A stretch of 64,000 bases of DNA from Microvenator marinus. Its GTDB lineage: Bacteria > Myxococcota_A > Bradymonadia > Bradymonadales > Bradymonadaceae. Each line of letters starts with the position of its first letter. Positions within the stretch are counted from its first letter, which is position 1. Below, piece by piece: positions 52,042-59,618 of this stretch. A program made the position numbers and the translations under genes. The stretch covers positions 2,256,001 through 2,320,000 of the forward strand of contig NZ_CP042467.1 in the NCBI RefSeq assembly GCF_007993755.1. The letters run 5' to 3'. The notes under the pieces were generated by a model. That model made no database searches. It saw nothing but the letters and a program-made list of their open reading frames with translations, and had not been told where the DNA came from.

Positions 52042-53085
52042 TTATCGTGCACGTCCTCGGGAGTGTAAGCCATGATTCGGATTGAATATAGTTATTTCCG
52101 GCCATAAAGCGTCAAAGCTTGCCAGCAAGGCTTCCTCCGAAATCTTCCAACCCGTTATCGACGTTGGATTTACGCTGATTCCAAGCACCTTTTGAGAGGC
52201 CAACACTCGGACCTGCCAGTGGCGCCTAAACTTCTGAAACCGAGATGCGTCCGCGTGAATCGAGGTGCCATCTGAGACCAAAAGCGTTCCTTTCGAGCGC
52301 GCAGCCATGAGCCCATCGAGCACCTTGTCGGACACAAGCCCCGGAATTGCCACAGCATCTTCGCCTGCGCTCAGACTTCCCTTGAGCTCCTTGAGAGCAA
52401 GCAACGCAGAACGCGCCTGAAGCGGCCTCGGTGGCTCCGTTTCGCCGCCAACCATCACCCGCTCCTCGCGCATACTCGCCCGCAACAACTCGCGTTCCCA
52501 TTCGGTCTCGACCTCAGGCAGCCTCAAACGCTCCACAAGCTCGCGGGTCTTCGCGATCACCTGGTCTGGTCTAGGACTGATAATGGCCCCCGTTGAGACG
52601 ATCACGGAATCTACTAAGTCCGCGTGTGCTGCGGCCACGCGCCCATAGGCGCCATCGATAAGAACCCGTGTGACGCCATGCGCCTCAAACACGCTCATAA
52701 TCTCATGAAGGTCCGCCCGCTGCCGAACACCGGCGAGCATCAAATCACCCGCCTCAAGCACGCGCGCCAAAACGGGTCGACCCAAAGGAGTCTCAAACGA
52801 GAGCGGCTCCACAAACTCAAATCGTGCGTCACTCTGGTCAAACGCGGACCTGACACTCACGCACCACATCCCTTCCACCACCCTGACCGGAGGTTTTGGC
52901 GTCCCGATGAGATAGTCACTGGTCTCCCCATCGATACCGATCGAGCAAACGCCAAGCTCAAACTGGTCGCGAAACTCTGCCGCATACAGCTCGATCATGA
53001 AGTTTAGCGTTGTGGTTTTCCCACAATTCTTGGCCACTCCAATCACCGCACTTCTTTGGCCAGAAAAGAGATTCAGTAGCCCCAC
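52042..53085 (-). CDS. P-loop ATPase resembling lysine 5,6-aminomutase reactivase KamB
   Basis: A 347-residue P-loop NTPase. Walker A is GVAKNCGKTTTLNF (G16-T24). The following order matches KamB of lysine-fermenting bacteria as I remember it: IGIDGETSDYLIGTPKPPV, TPLGRPVLARVLEAGDLML, VLIDGAYGRVAAAHADL, VIVSTGAIISPRPDQVIAKT. KamB together with KamC removes inactive cobalamin from lysine 5,6-aminomutase. kal and kce in this window belong to the same pathway, which strengthens the call. GTG start at 53085, with AGAGGA seven bases upstream. It overlaps the HEAT-like gene by 13 bases. Another nucleotide-binding role cannot be excluded. Confidence 0.6.
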   Translation of the reverse strand: MGLLNLFSGQRSAVIGVAKNCGKTTTLNFMIELYAAEFRDQFELGVCSIGIDGETSDYLIGTPKPPVRVVEGMWCVSVRSAFDQSDARFEFVEPLSFETPLGRPVLARVLEAGDLMLAGVRQRADLHEIMSVFEAHGVTRVLIDGAYGRVAAAHADLVDSVIVSTGAIISPRPDQVIAKTRELVERLRLPEVETEWERELLRASMREERVMVGGETEPPRPLQARSALLALKELKGSLSAGEDAVAIPGLVSDKVLDGLMAARSKGTLLVSDGTSIHADASRFQKFRRHWQVRVLASQKVLGISVNPTSITGWKISEEALLASFDALWPEITIFNPNHGLHSRGRAR

Positions 53086-53888
53086 GGTGCTGTCCTCTGT
53101 TCTCGAAGCTCCACCAGCAGACTCGCAAACTCTTGGATCATCGCATGCAGGTCGGTGGCAAATCGCAGCTTACGCAAGACGTCCACGTGCAAGGTTGGCA
53201 TCATCTTCAAGGCAAACCCCGTTGGAATGTATGGGTTCTGCACCAGGGCCTCGCGCACACGCATCTCGCGGAACCACTGATCAGACTTCATGACTTCGCG
53301 CAGAAGCTCTGATTTGGTCGGGCGTCGCGCTGCGATGACGAGCACGTCTTGAAGTCGAATATGGGGATTGGCCAGAACCTTCTCGATGACGAGAGGACTC
53401 GACTCGTAAATCAGACGCTCCAAAAACCTCCGATCGGGCCCCGCCGCAAGCTGACGCCTCTCCCCAAGAGTCACTTCTCGGCCAATTGGCATGCGCACTT
53501 CCGGCAGTCTGGCGTTCTCACCCATCGCTCGGTGTGCTGGCAAATCTCTCAAAAGAAAAAGGACCGCTTTGCGGTCGCTCTCGTGGGCTGCCAGGTAATA
53601 TTCTTGGAGCGTTTCATACTCGTCATGCTCTCGCAGACCCACCAACCATGCGGCGCACGTCAACATGGCGTCCATCTCGGCCTCTCGGCCCCAGAGTGCG
53701 CCTCTGACGAGTTGATCCATGAACCAAACGGCAACGTCGGCCTCCAGGCTTCGTATGCCTTCGTCGAGCTTAGCTCGGCGCATTGCGAGCTCGGGAAGAC
53801 TCGTAATCGCTCTCACGACCCTACGGTAGTGCTCAGCAACCGGGTCCGGCGCGTCGACTTCCCCCACAAGGTCTTGATCGACACTCAT
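53073..53888 (-). CDS. Helical-repeat protein of Myxococcota type, unknown function
   Basis: A 271-residue soluble protein, mostly alpha-helical. The C-terminal half has short repeating segments, VIEKVLANPHIRLQDVLVIA and VREALVQNPYIPTGFALKMM, of the leucine-rich-variant/HEAT-like kind seen in many Myxococcota proteins of unknown role. No catalytic motif. TTGAGG precedes the ATG. It overlaps the start of the KamB-like ATPase gene by 13 bases, so the two are likely to be made together and may interact. Confidence 0.68.
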   Translation of the reverse strand: MSVDQDLVGEVDAPDPVAEHYRRVVRAITSLPELAMRRAKLDEGIRSLEADVAVWFMDQLVRGALWGREAEMDAMLTCAAWLVGLREHDEYETLQEYYLAAHESDRKAVLFLLRDLPAHRAMGENARLPEVRMPIGREVTLGERRQLAAGPDRRFLERLIYESSPLVIEKVLANPHIRLQDVLVIAARRPTKSELLREVMKSDQWFREMRVREALVQNPYIPTGFALKMMPTLHVDVLRKLRFATDLHAMIQEFASLLVELREQRTAPWGY

Positions 53889-53894
53889 GCAACC

Positions 53895-55409
53895 TCAAGG
53901 CGATACGACCTCAACTTTAACGCCAAATGCACCCCCGTCGAGCACCGTTTGTGGAACGTCAAAGATGATGCTTTGAACTGGCTGAACCCCATTGGAGCCC
54001 ACGGGCTTTGCCGAGTCCGGGCTAAGCCCGCGCAGGTCCTCGATAGACTTCGCCCCAGAGATATCTGCGAAGGGAATCTGACGCCCTGCGGATACCGTGG
54101 ATTCTCTCAGCACTTTTTGGGTCTCGTCGGTAATCATCACGCGAATCTTGGCCTCGCTGACTTCCGAGTCCGAGCTGTTGAACGCCACACCGCTCACTAC
54201 CAAGATCTGGTCGCGGCGACCGATCGGGACGAGGCGGGCAAAGACATCCTGCACTTCAATCGCAGGAACTTCAGGCACTGGAGGCGCTACCGGCTCTGGA
54301 ATCCACTCCGGGCGAGCTTCAAACGTCTTTCCCTGGAAGCCCACCTCAAGCATGTGGTCGATCCGAGCGAAATCCAGAACGCCGCCAGATTTAAACGCCA
54401 CAAAACCGAGCACACAGGCCACTGCAATCAGCAGAATGAAGAGGAAGTTCGAAAACTTCTGGAAGCCACCACCACCCACGCGGTGCGGCTCAAAGTCGAG
54501 GTCATCCACCACCGCTGCCTTCTTGGGCGGACCAGAACTCTGCAAGTCCTGTGGACGATTCGGCGCTGCCGCCGGAGCAACCCTTTGCGGAGCCACAGCT
54601 TGAGGCGGGGCCTGTGCCGCTGCAGGTGGAGCCACAACCCTACCCGAATTCGGGTCAAACGAAGGAGAGTCGTGCCCGAAGTTCGGGTCGACCAAGTCTT
54701 CGGCGGACCCGAACATAGCATTCGGATCGACGTGTTGCTCAGCGGGTTCAGGCACCTCAGGGAGAGTCGCCATTCTCGGCGCCGCCTTCGGAACCGGAGC
54801 TGACTCGATATCAAATTTCGGTTTCGGTAGCGGTGCTACAGGACCTCCCATGGGAGTTCCGTGATGAGCTCTCGAAGGCAACTGCTTCGGAATCGCACTC
54901 TCATCATCAATACTCGAAGCTTGCTGAAATGCGCCCGCGAACGGATCAGGGTCTTCCTCGGCCACCGAAACAACGGACGGATCCTCGCCGTCGAACAAGT
55001 CGATGCTCGGTTCTTCGAGCGCGGGAGGTGGCGTCATCGCGGACGCGAACGGGAAAGGATTGTAGTCGGGCGCAGCACTCTTGGACTTGCGCTCAGATAC
55101 AGGCAATCCAATCATGGTACTTCGAGGGTCAAACCCATCCTCCTCCGCTGGCATCGGCTTGCCCTTCACTCCGGGAAAAACGTCGTCGAGGCTATCTGCA
55201 ACACTTTCCTCAAACAAATCCGAGAGGTCTTGAGTTGGAGGATCCGCGACGCCTTCATTCTTGTAGAAAACCTCAGCTTCTCCTTCCCCTGTCAGGCGGA
55301 CCCGAAAGGTATGTGAGCATTTTGAGCAACGAACCTTCGACCCTTTTGCAGACATCCGCTCAACCGGAAGCTGAAACGTCGTACTACATTTTGGACACTC
55401 GATGACCAT
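53895..55409 (-). CDS. MJ0042-type zinc-ribbon membrane protein
   Basis: A 504-residue protein. The N-terminus has the MJ0042 zinc-ribbon (Cys5, Cys8, Cys28, Cys31; IECPKCSTTFQLP, KVRCSKCSHTFRV). A long Pro/Ala/Asp-rich low-complexity region follows (about 60-310). One transmembrane helix is at about 325-347, and the C-terminal ~140 residues match DUF3426 in style (SGVAFNSSDSEVSEAKIRV, ESTVSAGRQIPFADI). Such proteins are widespread in Myxococcota and may link signalling to the envelope. AAGGA is six bases upstream. Co-transcribed with phaR, 17 bases apart. Confidence 0.85.
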   Translation of the reverse strand: MVIECPKCSTTFQLPVERMSAKGSKVRCSKCSHTFRVRLTGEGEAEVFYKNEGVADPPTQDLSDLFEESVADSLDDVFPGVKGKPMPAEEDGFDPRSTMIGLPVSERKSKSAAPDYNPFPFASAMTPPPALEEPSIDLFDGEDPSVVSVAEEDPDPFAGAFQQASSIDDESAIPKQLPSRAHHGTPMGGPVAPLPKPKFDIESAPVPKAAPRMATLPEVPEPAEQHVDPNAMFGSAEDLVDPNFGHDSPSFDPNSGRVVAPPAAAQAPPQAVAPQRVAPAAAPNRPQDLQSSGPPKKAAVVDDLDFEPHRVGGGGFQKFSNFLFILLIAVACVLGFVAFKSGGVLDFARIDHMLEVGFQGKTFEARPEWIPEPVAPPVPEVPAIEVQDVFARLVPIGRRDQILVVSGVAFNSSDSEVSEAKIRVMITDETQKVLRESTVSAGRQIPFADISGAKSIEDLRGLSPDSAKPVGSNGVQPVQSIIFDVPQTVLDGGAFGVKVEVVSP

Positions 55410-55426
55410 ACATCGTCCTTGGTTTT

Positions 55427-56005
55427 TCAGGGCAGGTCTTTGAATGGATCATTCGCTGTCACATGGCGTACCGGCTGCCCATCGCGCAGATTACCCTCGA
55501 GCCGTTGCACCATCTTTTCCAAATGCTTTACGCGCTGCTCAAGTTCCTGAACCTCGCGTCGCATCTGAGGAATATGTGTCAGTTGATCCACTGCATCTTT
55601 GAATCGCTCGTCCATCCGATTCTGCATCTCGTCTAGGGAGCGCTGGGTGGACTCGATAAAATCTTTGACCGCTTTGCCACTCTCCTCGAGCGCATCGGTC
55701 TTCCGTTTCACTTCGTCTTTAAACTGGCTTACCGGATTCTGAATCTTCTGGAAGATATCCTCGCCGGACTGCTGAATGATGTATCGTAATGATGCCAGCG
55801 GAAGCAGGCGTTTATGCGCCTTTTCCTGCTCAAAGATAATCTGGGCCAGCGTGACGTTCGTCAGATCCTCTTTCGTCGAGTTATCGATAATCCGAATATC
55901 CTCGCCGTCACGCACCATGTCCCTAATCTCCTCAAGGGTGATGTAGGTACTGCGTTCGGTGTCGTAGAGTTTACGATTCGAATATCGTTTGATGATTTTT
56001 GTCAT
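55427..56005 (-). CDS. phaR: Polyhydroxyalkanoate synthesis regulator PhaR
   Basis: A 192-residue regulator. The first ~60 residues match the PHB/PHA accumulation regulator DNA-binding domain (IIKRYSNRKLYDTERSTYIT, EEIRDMVRDGEDIRIIDNST), followed by a second conserved block (LAQIIFEQEKAHKRLLPLAS) and a long coiled-coil tail. In other bacteria PhaR represses phasin and PHA genes and also binds PHA granules. No phaC, phaA or phaB gene is in the window. The coiled-coil tail resembles that of phasin-like proteins. It is 15 bases downstream of the beta-barrel gene. Confidence 0.93.
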   Translation of the reverse strand: MTKIIKRYSNRKLYDTERSTYITLEEIRDMVRDGEDIRIIDNSTKEDLTNVTLAQIIFEQEKAHKRLLPLASLRYIIQQSGEDIFQKIQNPVSQFKDEVKRKTDALEESGKAVKDFIESTQRSLDEMQNRMDERFKDAVDQLTHIPQMRREVQELEQRVKHLEKMVQRLEGNLRDGQPVRHVTANDPFKDLP

Positions 56006-56020
56006 ACCGCCTCGGGTGGT

Positions 56021-56908
56021 TCAGAAATCCACACCGACAGCGAGCGACGCCTGAGAGACGTCGGCAAAAACACCCTCAAGCACGAAGTTGAGAATCCACA
56101 CGTTCAAGCGCGCACCCACAAAGAATCGGTTCGCCTGCGTGTTATGCTGCTCAAAGACAAACTCTGGACTGAAGGTCGAAGAACCCATGCCAGACGGATT
56201 GTCGAGGTCGAACTGAGGAGGCCGCGGATCTTGCGGATAAGCATTCAAAAGGCGGCTCGACCCGATGGTGAAGAGCATCTGGTAGCCAAGATATGGCGTC
56301 AGCGTCATCACACCGCTAATCCCAAACGCCTTCGACATCGACATATCACCGCCGGCGTTGATCAAGTTCAAATCCGGCGAGCCCATCACGGTGTTCACAC
56401 TGCCGCGTACGGCGAGATCCGGGAAGTAGTAGAACCCTTCGTTAAGCGCCCATTTCAAGTCCGCACCAAGCGCGAACATCTCGGAGTTGTAGAGGTAGCC
56501 AAAATTACCCGCCAACTCGAACGAGAAGGGCAAGCCCTTTCGAACCTGAAGGAACGTGGTGAACATGGTGCCTGGGTCTTGGTCTTCAAGACCGACCTGC
56601 CAGTGTTCTTCCTCAGTAGGGATGAAATTCAGAGACGTGATGATATTGACCGCGAATCCGGCCTCACCAAGCGTTTCTGCGGGCGCAGCAATGCGCGGGG
56701 CCATCAAAAGCCCCATATCACCCACCATATTTTCAAAGAGCACCCTGTTCGGCTGCACGATGCCACAGGCGTTCGGACAGTTGCCGAACTCTTGCGGGTC
56801 AAACGTCGCAAATCGAGAGAGTACAAGATCGTTATCGAGCGCGGATGCAGGGGTCGCTGCTAATACGGCAACCAGACACACCATCACGTTGAGACTATGT
56901 CGAAGCAT
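56021..56908 (-). CDS. Predicted outer-membrane protein
   Basis: A 295-residue protein with a signal peptide ending at PASALDN, two Cys near the N-terminus (GNCPNACG), and alternating beta strands ending in a terminal Phe (SLAVGVDF), as in an outer-membrane barrel. Function and ligand unknown. ATG 56908 is chosen, eight bases after GGAGG; an upstream GTG at 56926 lies before that ribosome-binding site. First gene of the run that continues with phaR, the zinc-ribbon protein and the KamB-like ATPase. Confidence 0.7.
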   Translation of the reverse strand: MLRHSLNVMVCLVAVLAATPASALDNDLVLSRFATFDPQEFGNCPNACGIVQPNRVLFENMVGDMGLLMAPRIAAPAETLGEAGFAVNIITSLNFIPTEEEHWQVGLEDQDPGTMFTTFLQVRKGLPFSFELAGNFGYLYNSEMFALGADLKWALNEGFYYFPDLAVRGSVNTVMGSPDLNLINAGGDMSMSKAFGISGVMTLTPYLGYQMLFTIGSSRLLNAYPQDPRPPQFDLDNPSGMGSSTFSPEFVFEQHNTQANRFFVGARLNVWILNFVLEGVFADVSQASLAVGVDF

Positions 56909-57027
56909 CGAACAATCCTCCAGCACAAAGAGTGCATCGGGTGAGGTCGCAAGGACGGAACACCCTCATCTAGCACCGCACGCAAAAAATCGTCAACACT
57001 CAGAGGGTGAGCGCCGCGAATTTAAGC

Positions 57028-57939
57028 CTAAAGAAAATAAAGTACCGTCATTACACCACCCCAGACTACCAAATTCGCCACAAATGGGATGTCTCGCAAA
57101 ATCAGCTCCGTCGGACTTTCATCTGTATCCTTCGAGAGAAGCAGGTAGAAGCGCGTGATTCCAAGCACCGTAAACGGAATGGTCAGGGGTAAGTACGGGC
57201 TATGAAACGGCGTGTACACTGAGCGCAACGGCTGATCGGGCAACGAGGAACTCAGCGTGTAAATCGTATAACTCGCAATGGTTAGACCCGAGACAAAGAG
57301 CACCGCAAAGTTCAAATGCTCCGAATTATAATGCTTGAGGACCTTCCGGACCTCCTCTGCACGCCCAGACTCCACGAGCTTGAGCTCGTTCATTCGTTTG
57401 CCGAGCGCGAGATAGATGGCCAGCAGGAAGGTACAGATGATGAGCCAATTCGACATCAGAACATCGATGGCCCAAGCGCCGGCCATCACACGCATCACAA
57501 AGCCTATCGCGATGATCGACACATCCAGATAGGGCACGTGCTTGAGCTTGAACGAATACGCCAGATTCATCACCAAGTACGCACCGAGAATCGCCCCAAC
57601 CCTCCAATCCAACACAAACCCCAAAATCACTGAACCAGGGCCCAGAACACCCGAAAGCACGCGCGCAAAACCCACGCTCAGGTCGCCAGCCGCGATCGGA
57701 CGGAACTTCTTGACCGGATGACGCCTGTCCTTCTCCACGTCGAAGAGATCGTTCATGGTGTAGACCGCGCCCGCCACCAATGAAAAAAGCAGCGCCGCCA
57801 AAAGCGCCTGAAGGGTCAACCCAATATCGACAAACGCCTTGGAAAAAAACAAAGGCGCGAGCACGAAGAGGTTCTTGATCCACTGGTGTGGCCGAAGAGT
57901 CCGGATAATCGCGCGTGGTGTGGAAGCAGGTGTACTCAT
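57028..57939 (-). CDS. UbiA-family prenyltransferase, decaprenyl-phosphate phosphoribosyltransferase-like
   Basis: A 303-residue polytopic membrane enzyme with about eight helices. The first motif, NDLFDVEKDRRHPVKKFRPIA, holds the NDxxDxxxD metal site of UbiA enzymes, and the N-terminus TLRPHQWIKNLFVLAPLFF is typical of DPPR synthases (mycobacterial UbiA/Rv3806c type), which transfer phosphoribose to polyprenyl phosphate. The second motif is less clear. The product would feed polyprenyl-phosphoryl-pentose donors. No dprE1/dprE2 gene is seen, so the end sugar may differ. ATG 57939 is used instead of the upstream start at 57987, which has no ribosome-binding site. Divergent from the GT2 gene. 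Confidence 0.8.
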   Translation of the reverse strand: MSTPASTPRAIIRTLRPHQWIKNLFVLAPLFFSKAFVDIGLTLQALLAALLFSLVAGAVYTMNDLFDVEKDRRHPVKKFRPIAAGDLSVGFARVLSGVLGPGSVILGFVLDWRVGAILGAYLVMNLAYSFKLKHVPYLDVSIIAIGFVMRVMAGAWAIDVLMSNWLIICTFLLAIYLALGKRMNELKLVESGRAEEVRKVLKHYNSEHLNFAVLFVSGLTIASYTIYTLSSSLPDQPLRSVYTPFHSPYLPLTIPFTVLGITRFYLLLSKDTDESPTELILRDIPFVANLVVWGGVMTVLYFL

Positions 57940-57964
57940 CACTGACTTTCTTAGAACAAGGTCC

Positions 57965-57978
57965 GTCCTTATAAGGAC
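57965..57978. promoter_or_regulatory. 14-bp perfect palindrome between divergent genes
   Basis: GTCCTTATAAGGAC reads the same on both strands and sits 26 bases upstream of the DPPR-synthase-like gene and 113 bases upstream of the GT2 gene. Its symmetry and central TTATAA suggest an operator, or the -10 region of a promoter serving one of the two genes. No regulator gene is adjacent. Confidence 0.45.
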
Positions 57979-58091
57979 TAAGAACACCTTTTGTCATCAA
58001 AATACCTAAATCTTGCGTCCTGATGCGTGACCAATGCATCCACTTTGAGTATGTAAACGGCGTTGGTCTTTTCTGGTGAAGTGGAAGTTCG

Positions 58092-59618
58092 ATGGTTGAC
58101 CAGGGATATTCGTGGATCCATTTAGCGATCCTGGGCGGATATTTTTTGATGTTGGGGTTGCTCGCGTTTTACGGGTCACACCGCTATCTCATGGTCTACC
58201 TTTACAAGAAGTACGTTGGAAACGACCCGGAGCCGGCCGGCTTCTTTGACCCGTCAGACCTCCCGAAAGTCACGATACAACTGCCTCTTTTCAACGAACG
58301 CTACGTGTGTGAACGGCTCATCGAAGCCGTTGCCGCGATCGAATACCCACACGACAAGCTCGAGATTCAGGTGCTCGACGATTCAACCGACGACACCACG
58401 GACATTTGCCGAAAGGCGGTCGCGCTGCTCAGGGCCCGCGGCATCCCAATCACCCATATCCACCGCGTCGACCGCACCGGATACAAGGCAGGCGCACTCG
58501 CGGAAGGCCTCAAGACCGCAACCGGAGAGCTGGTCGCCATCTTTGACGCAGACTTTCTTCCAGAACCCGACTTCCTGCTCAAGAGTGTCCACCATTTCTG
58601 GGACCCTAAAGTCGGCATGGTTCAGGCCCGTTGGGCTCACCTTAACCGTGACTATAGCTTGCTTACACGGGCCCAAGCCGTGCTCTTGGACGGCCATTTC
58701 GTGATCGAACACACCGCACGAAACCGCTCCGGGCGCTTCTTCAACTTCAACGGAACTGCAGGAATATGGAGGCGCGAAGCCATCGACGAAGCCGGAGGAT
58801 GGGACCACGACACGCTGACCGAAGACCTCGACCTTTCGTACCGCGCACAACTCAAAGGGTGGAGATTCATCTTCCTTAGAGATTTGGCGGTCCCAAGCGA
58901 GCTCCCAGTGGACATGTCGGCGCTAAAATCCCAGCAGCATCGCTGGGCAAAAGGCTCGCTTCAAACGGCTCGAAAACTTCTTCCAACCATTCTTAGAAGC
59001 CCCCTTCCCTTCAAGATCAAACTTGAGGCCTTCTATCACCTCACTGCAAATATCGCCTATCTCTTGCTGGTCGTACTCGCCCTCTTGATGCCGATTGCCA
59101 CAGTTATCCGACTCCACGAAGGCTGGTGGATTACACTCTTTGTGGACCTGCCGATTTTCCTGGGCGCCACATTCTCAATTTGTGTCTTCTACTGGACCTC
59201 ACAGCGTGAGCTTGGCCGCGGCCGCCTCGAGACGCTCAAGCTCCTCCCGGCCGTCATGGCTCTCGGTATCGGCATCTCACTCAATAACTCCAAGGCCGTT
59301 ATCGAGGGCATCATCGGACATCAAAGCCCATTCGTACGCACCCCAAAGTACAACATCACTTCCGGAGAGGCTTGGACTACGCGGGTCTATCTCAAGCCTG
59401 GGAATCTCTTGAGTCTTTTGGAATTCGCCTTTGCCGCATGGTTCACGCTATCGATCTTTTTTGTGATCCTCTTTGAGCCCGGCGGACTCTTCAGCCTGCC
59501 GTTTCTGCTCCTCTTCCAGGCGGGCTTCCTTTACGTGGCCATGACGAGCCTGATGCACACCATCAAATCGCTTCGGGCGCGCCGAATCCTAAGACTCAGC
59601 GCCGAGCTCGAGGCGTGA
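58092..59618 (+). CDS. Cellulose-synthase-like family-2 glycosyltransferase
   Basis: A 508-residue processive-type GT2 membrane enzyme. One N-terminal helix (~10-30) precedes the catalytic domain: VTIQLPLFNERYVCERLI, VLDDSTDDTTD, the DxD in AIFDADFLPEPD, the acidic TEDLDLSYRAQLKGW, and QxxRW in QQHRWAKGSLQ. Further membrane helices (about 320-345, 350-375, 445-490) follow. This is the set seen in glucomannan (CslA-type) or glucan synthases. The neighbouring DPPR-like synthase and GT87-like gene suggest an envelope polysaccharide. Overlaps the next gene by 4 bases. Confidence 0.9.
   Translation: MVDQGYSWIHLAILGGYFLMLGLLAFYGSHRYLMVYLYKKYVGNDPEPAGFFDPSDLPKVTIQLPLFNERYVCERLIEAVAAIEYPHDKLEIQVLDDSTDDTTDICRKAVALLRARGIPITHIHRVDRTGYKAGALAEGLKTATGELVAIFDADFLPEPDFLLKSVHHFWDPKVGMVQARWAHLNRDYSLLTRAQAVLLDGHFVIEHTARNRSGRFFNFNGTAGIWRREAIDEAGGWDHDTLTEDLDLSYRAQLKGWRFIFLRDLAVPSELPVDMSALKSQQHRWAKGSLQTARKLLPTILRSPLPFKIKLEAFYHLTANIAYLLLVVLALLMPIATVIRLHEGWWITLFVDLPIFLGATFSICVFYWTSQRELGRGRLETLKLLPAVMALGIGISLNNSKAVIEGIIGHQSPFVRTPKYNITSGEAWTTRVYLKPGNLLSLLEFAFAAWFTLSIFFVILFEPGGLFSLPFLLLFQAGFLYVAMTSLMHTIKSLRARRILRLSAELEA

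Noticed and set aside
53349-54803. Long open frame of 484 codons on the plus strand, opposite the MJ0042 and HEAT-like genes
   Set aside because: It spans two minus-strand genes with recognisable domains; its translation is rich in Arg/His and has no domain. Long antisense frames are expected from the GC-rich codon pattern.
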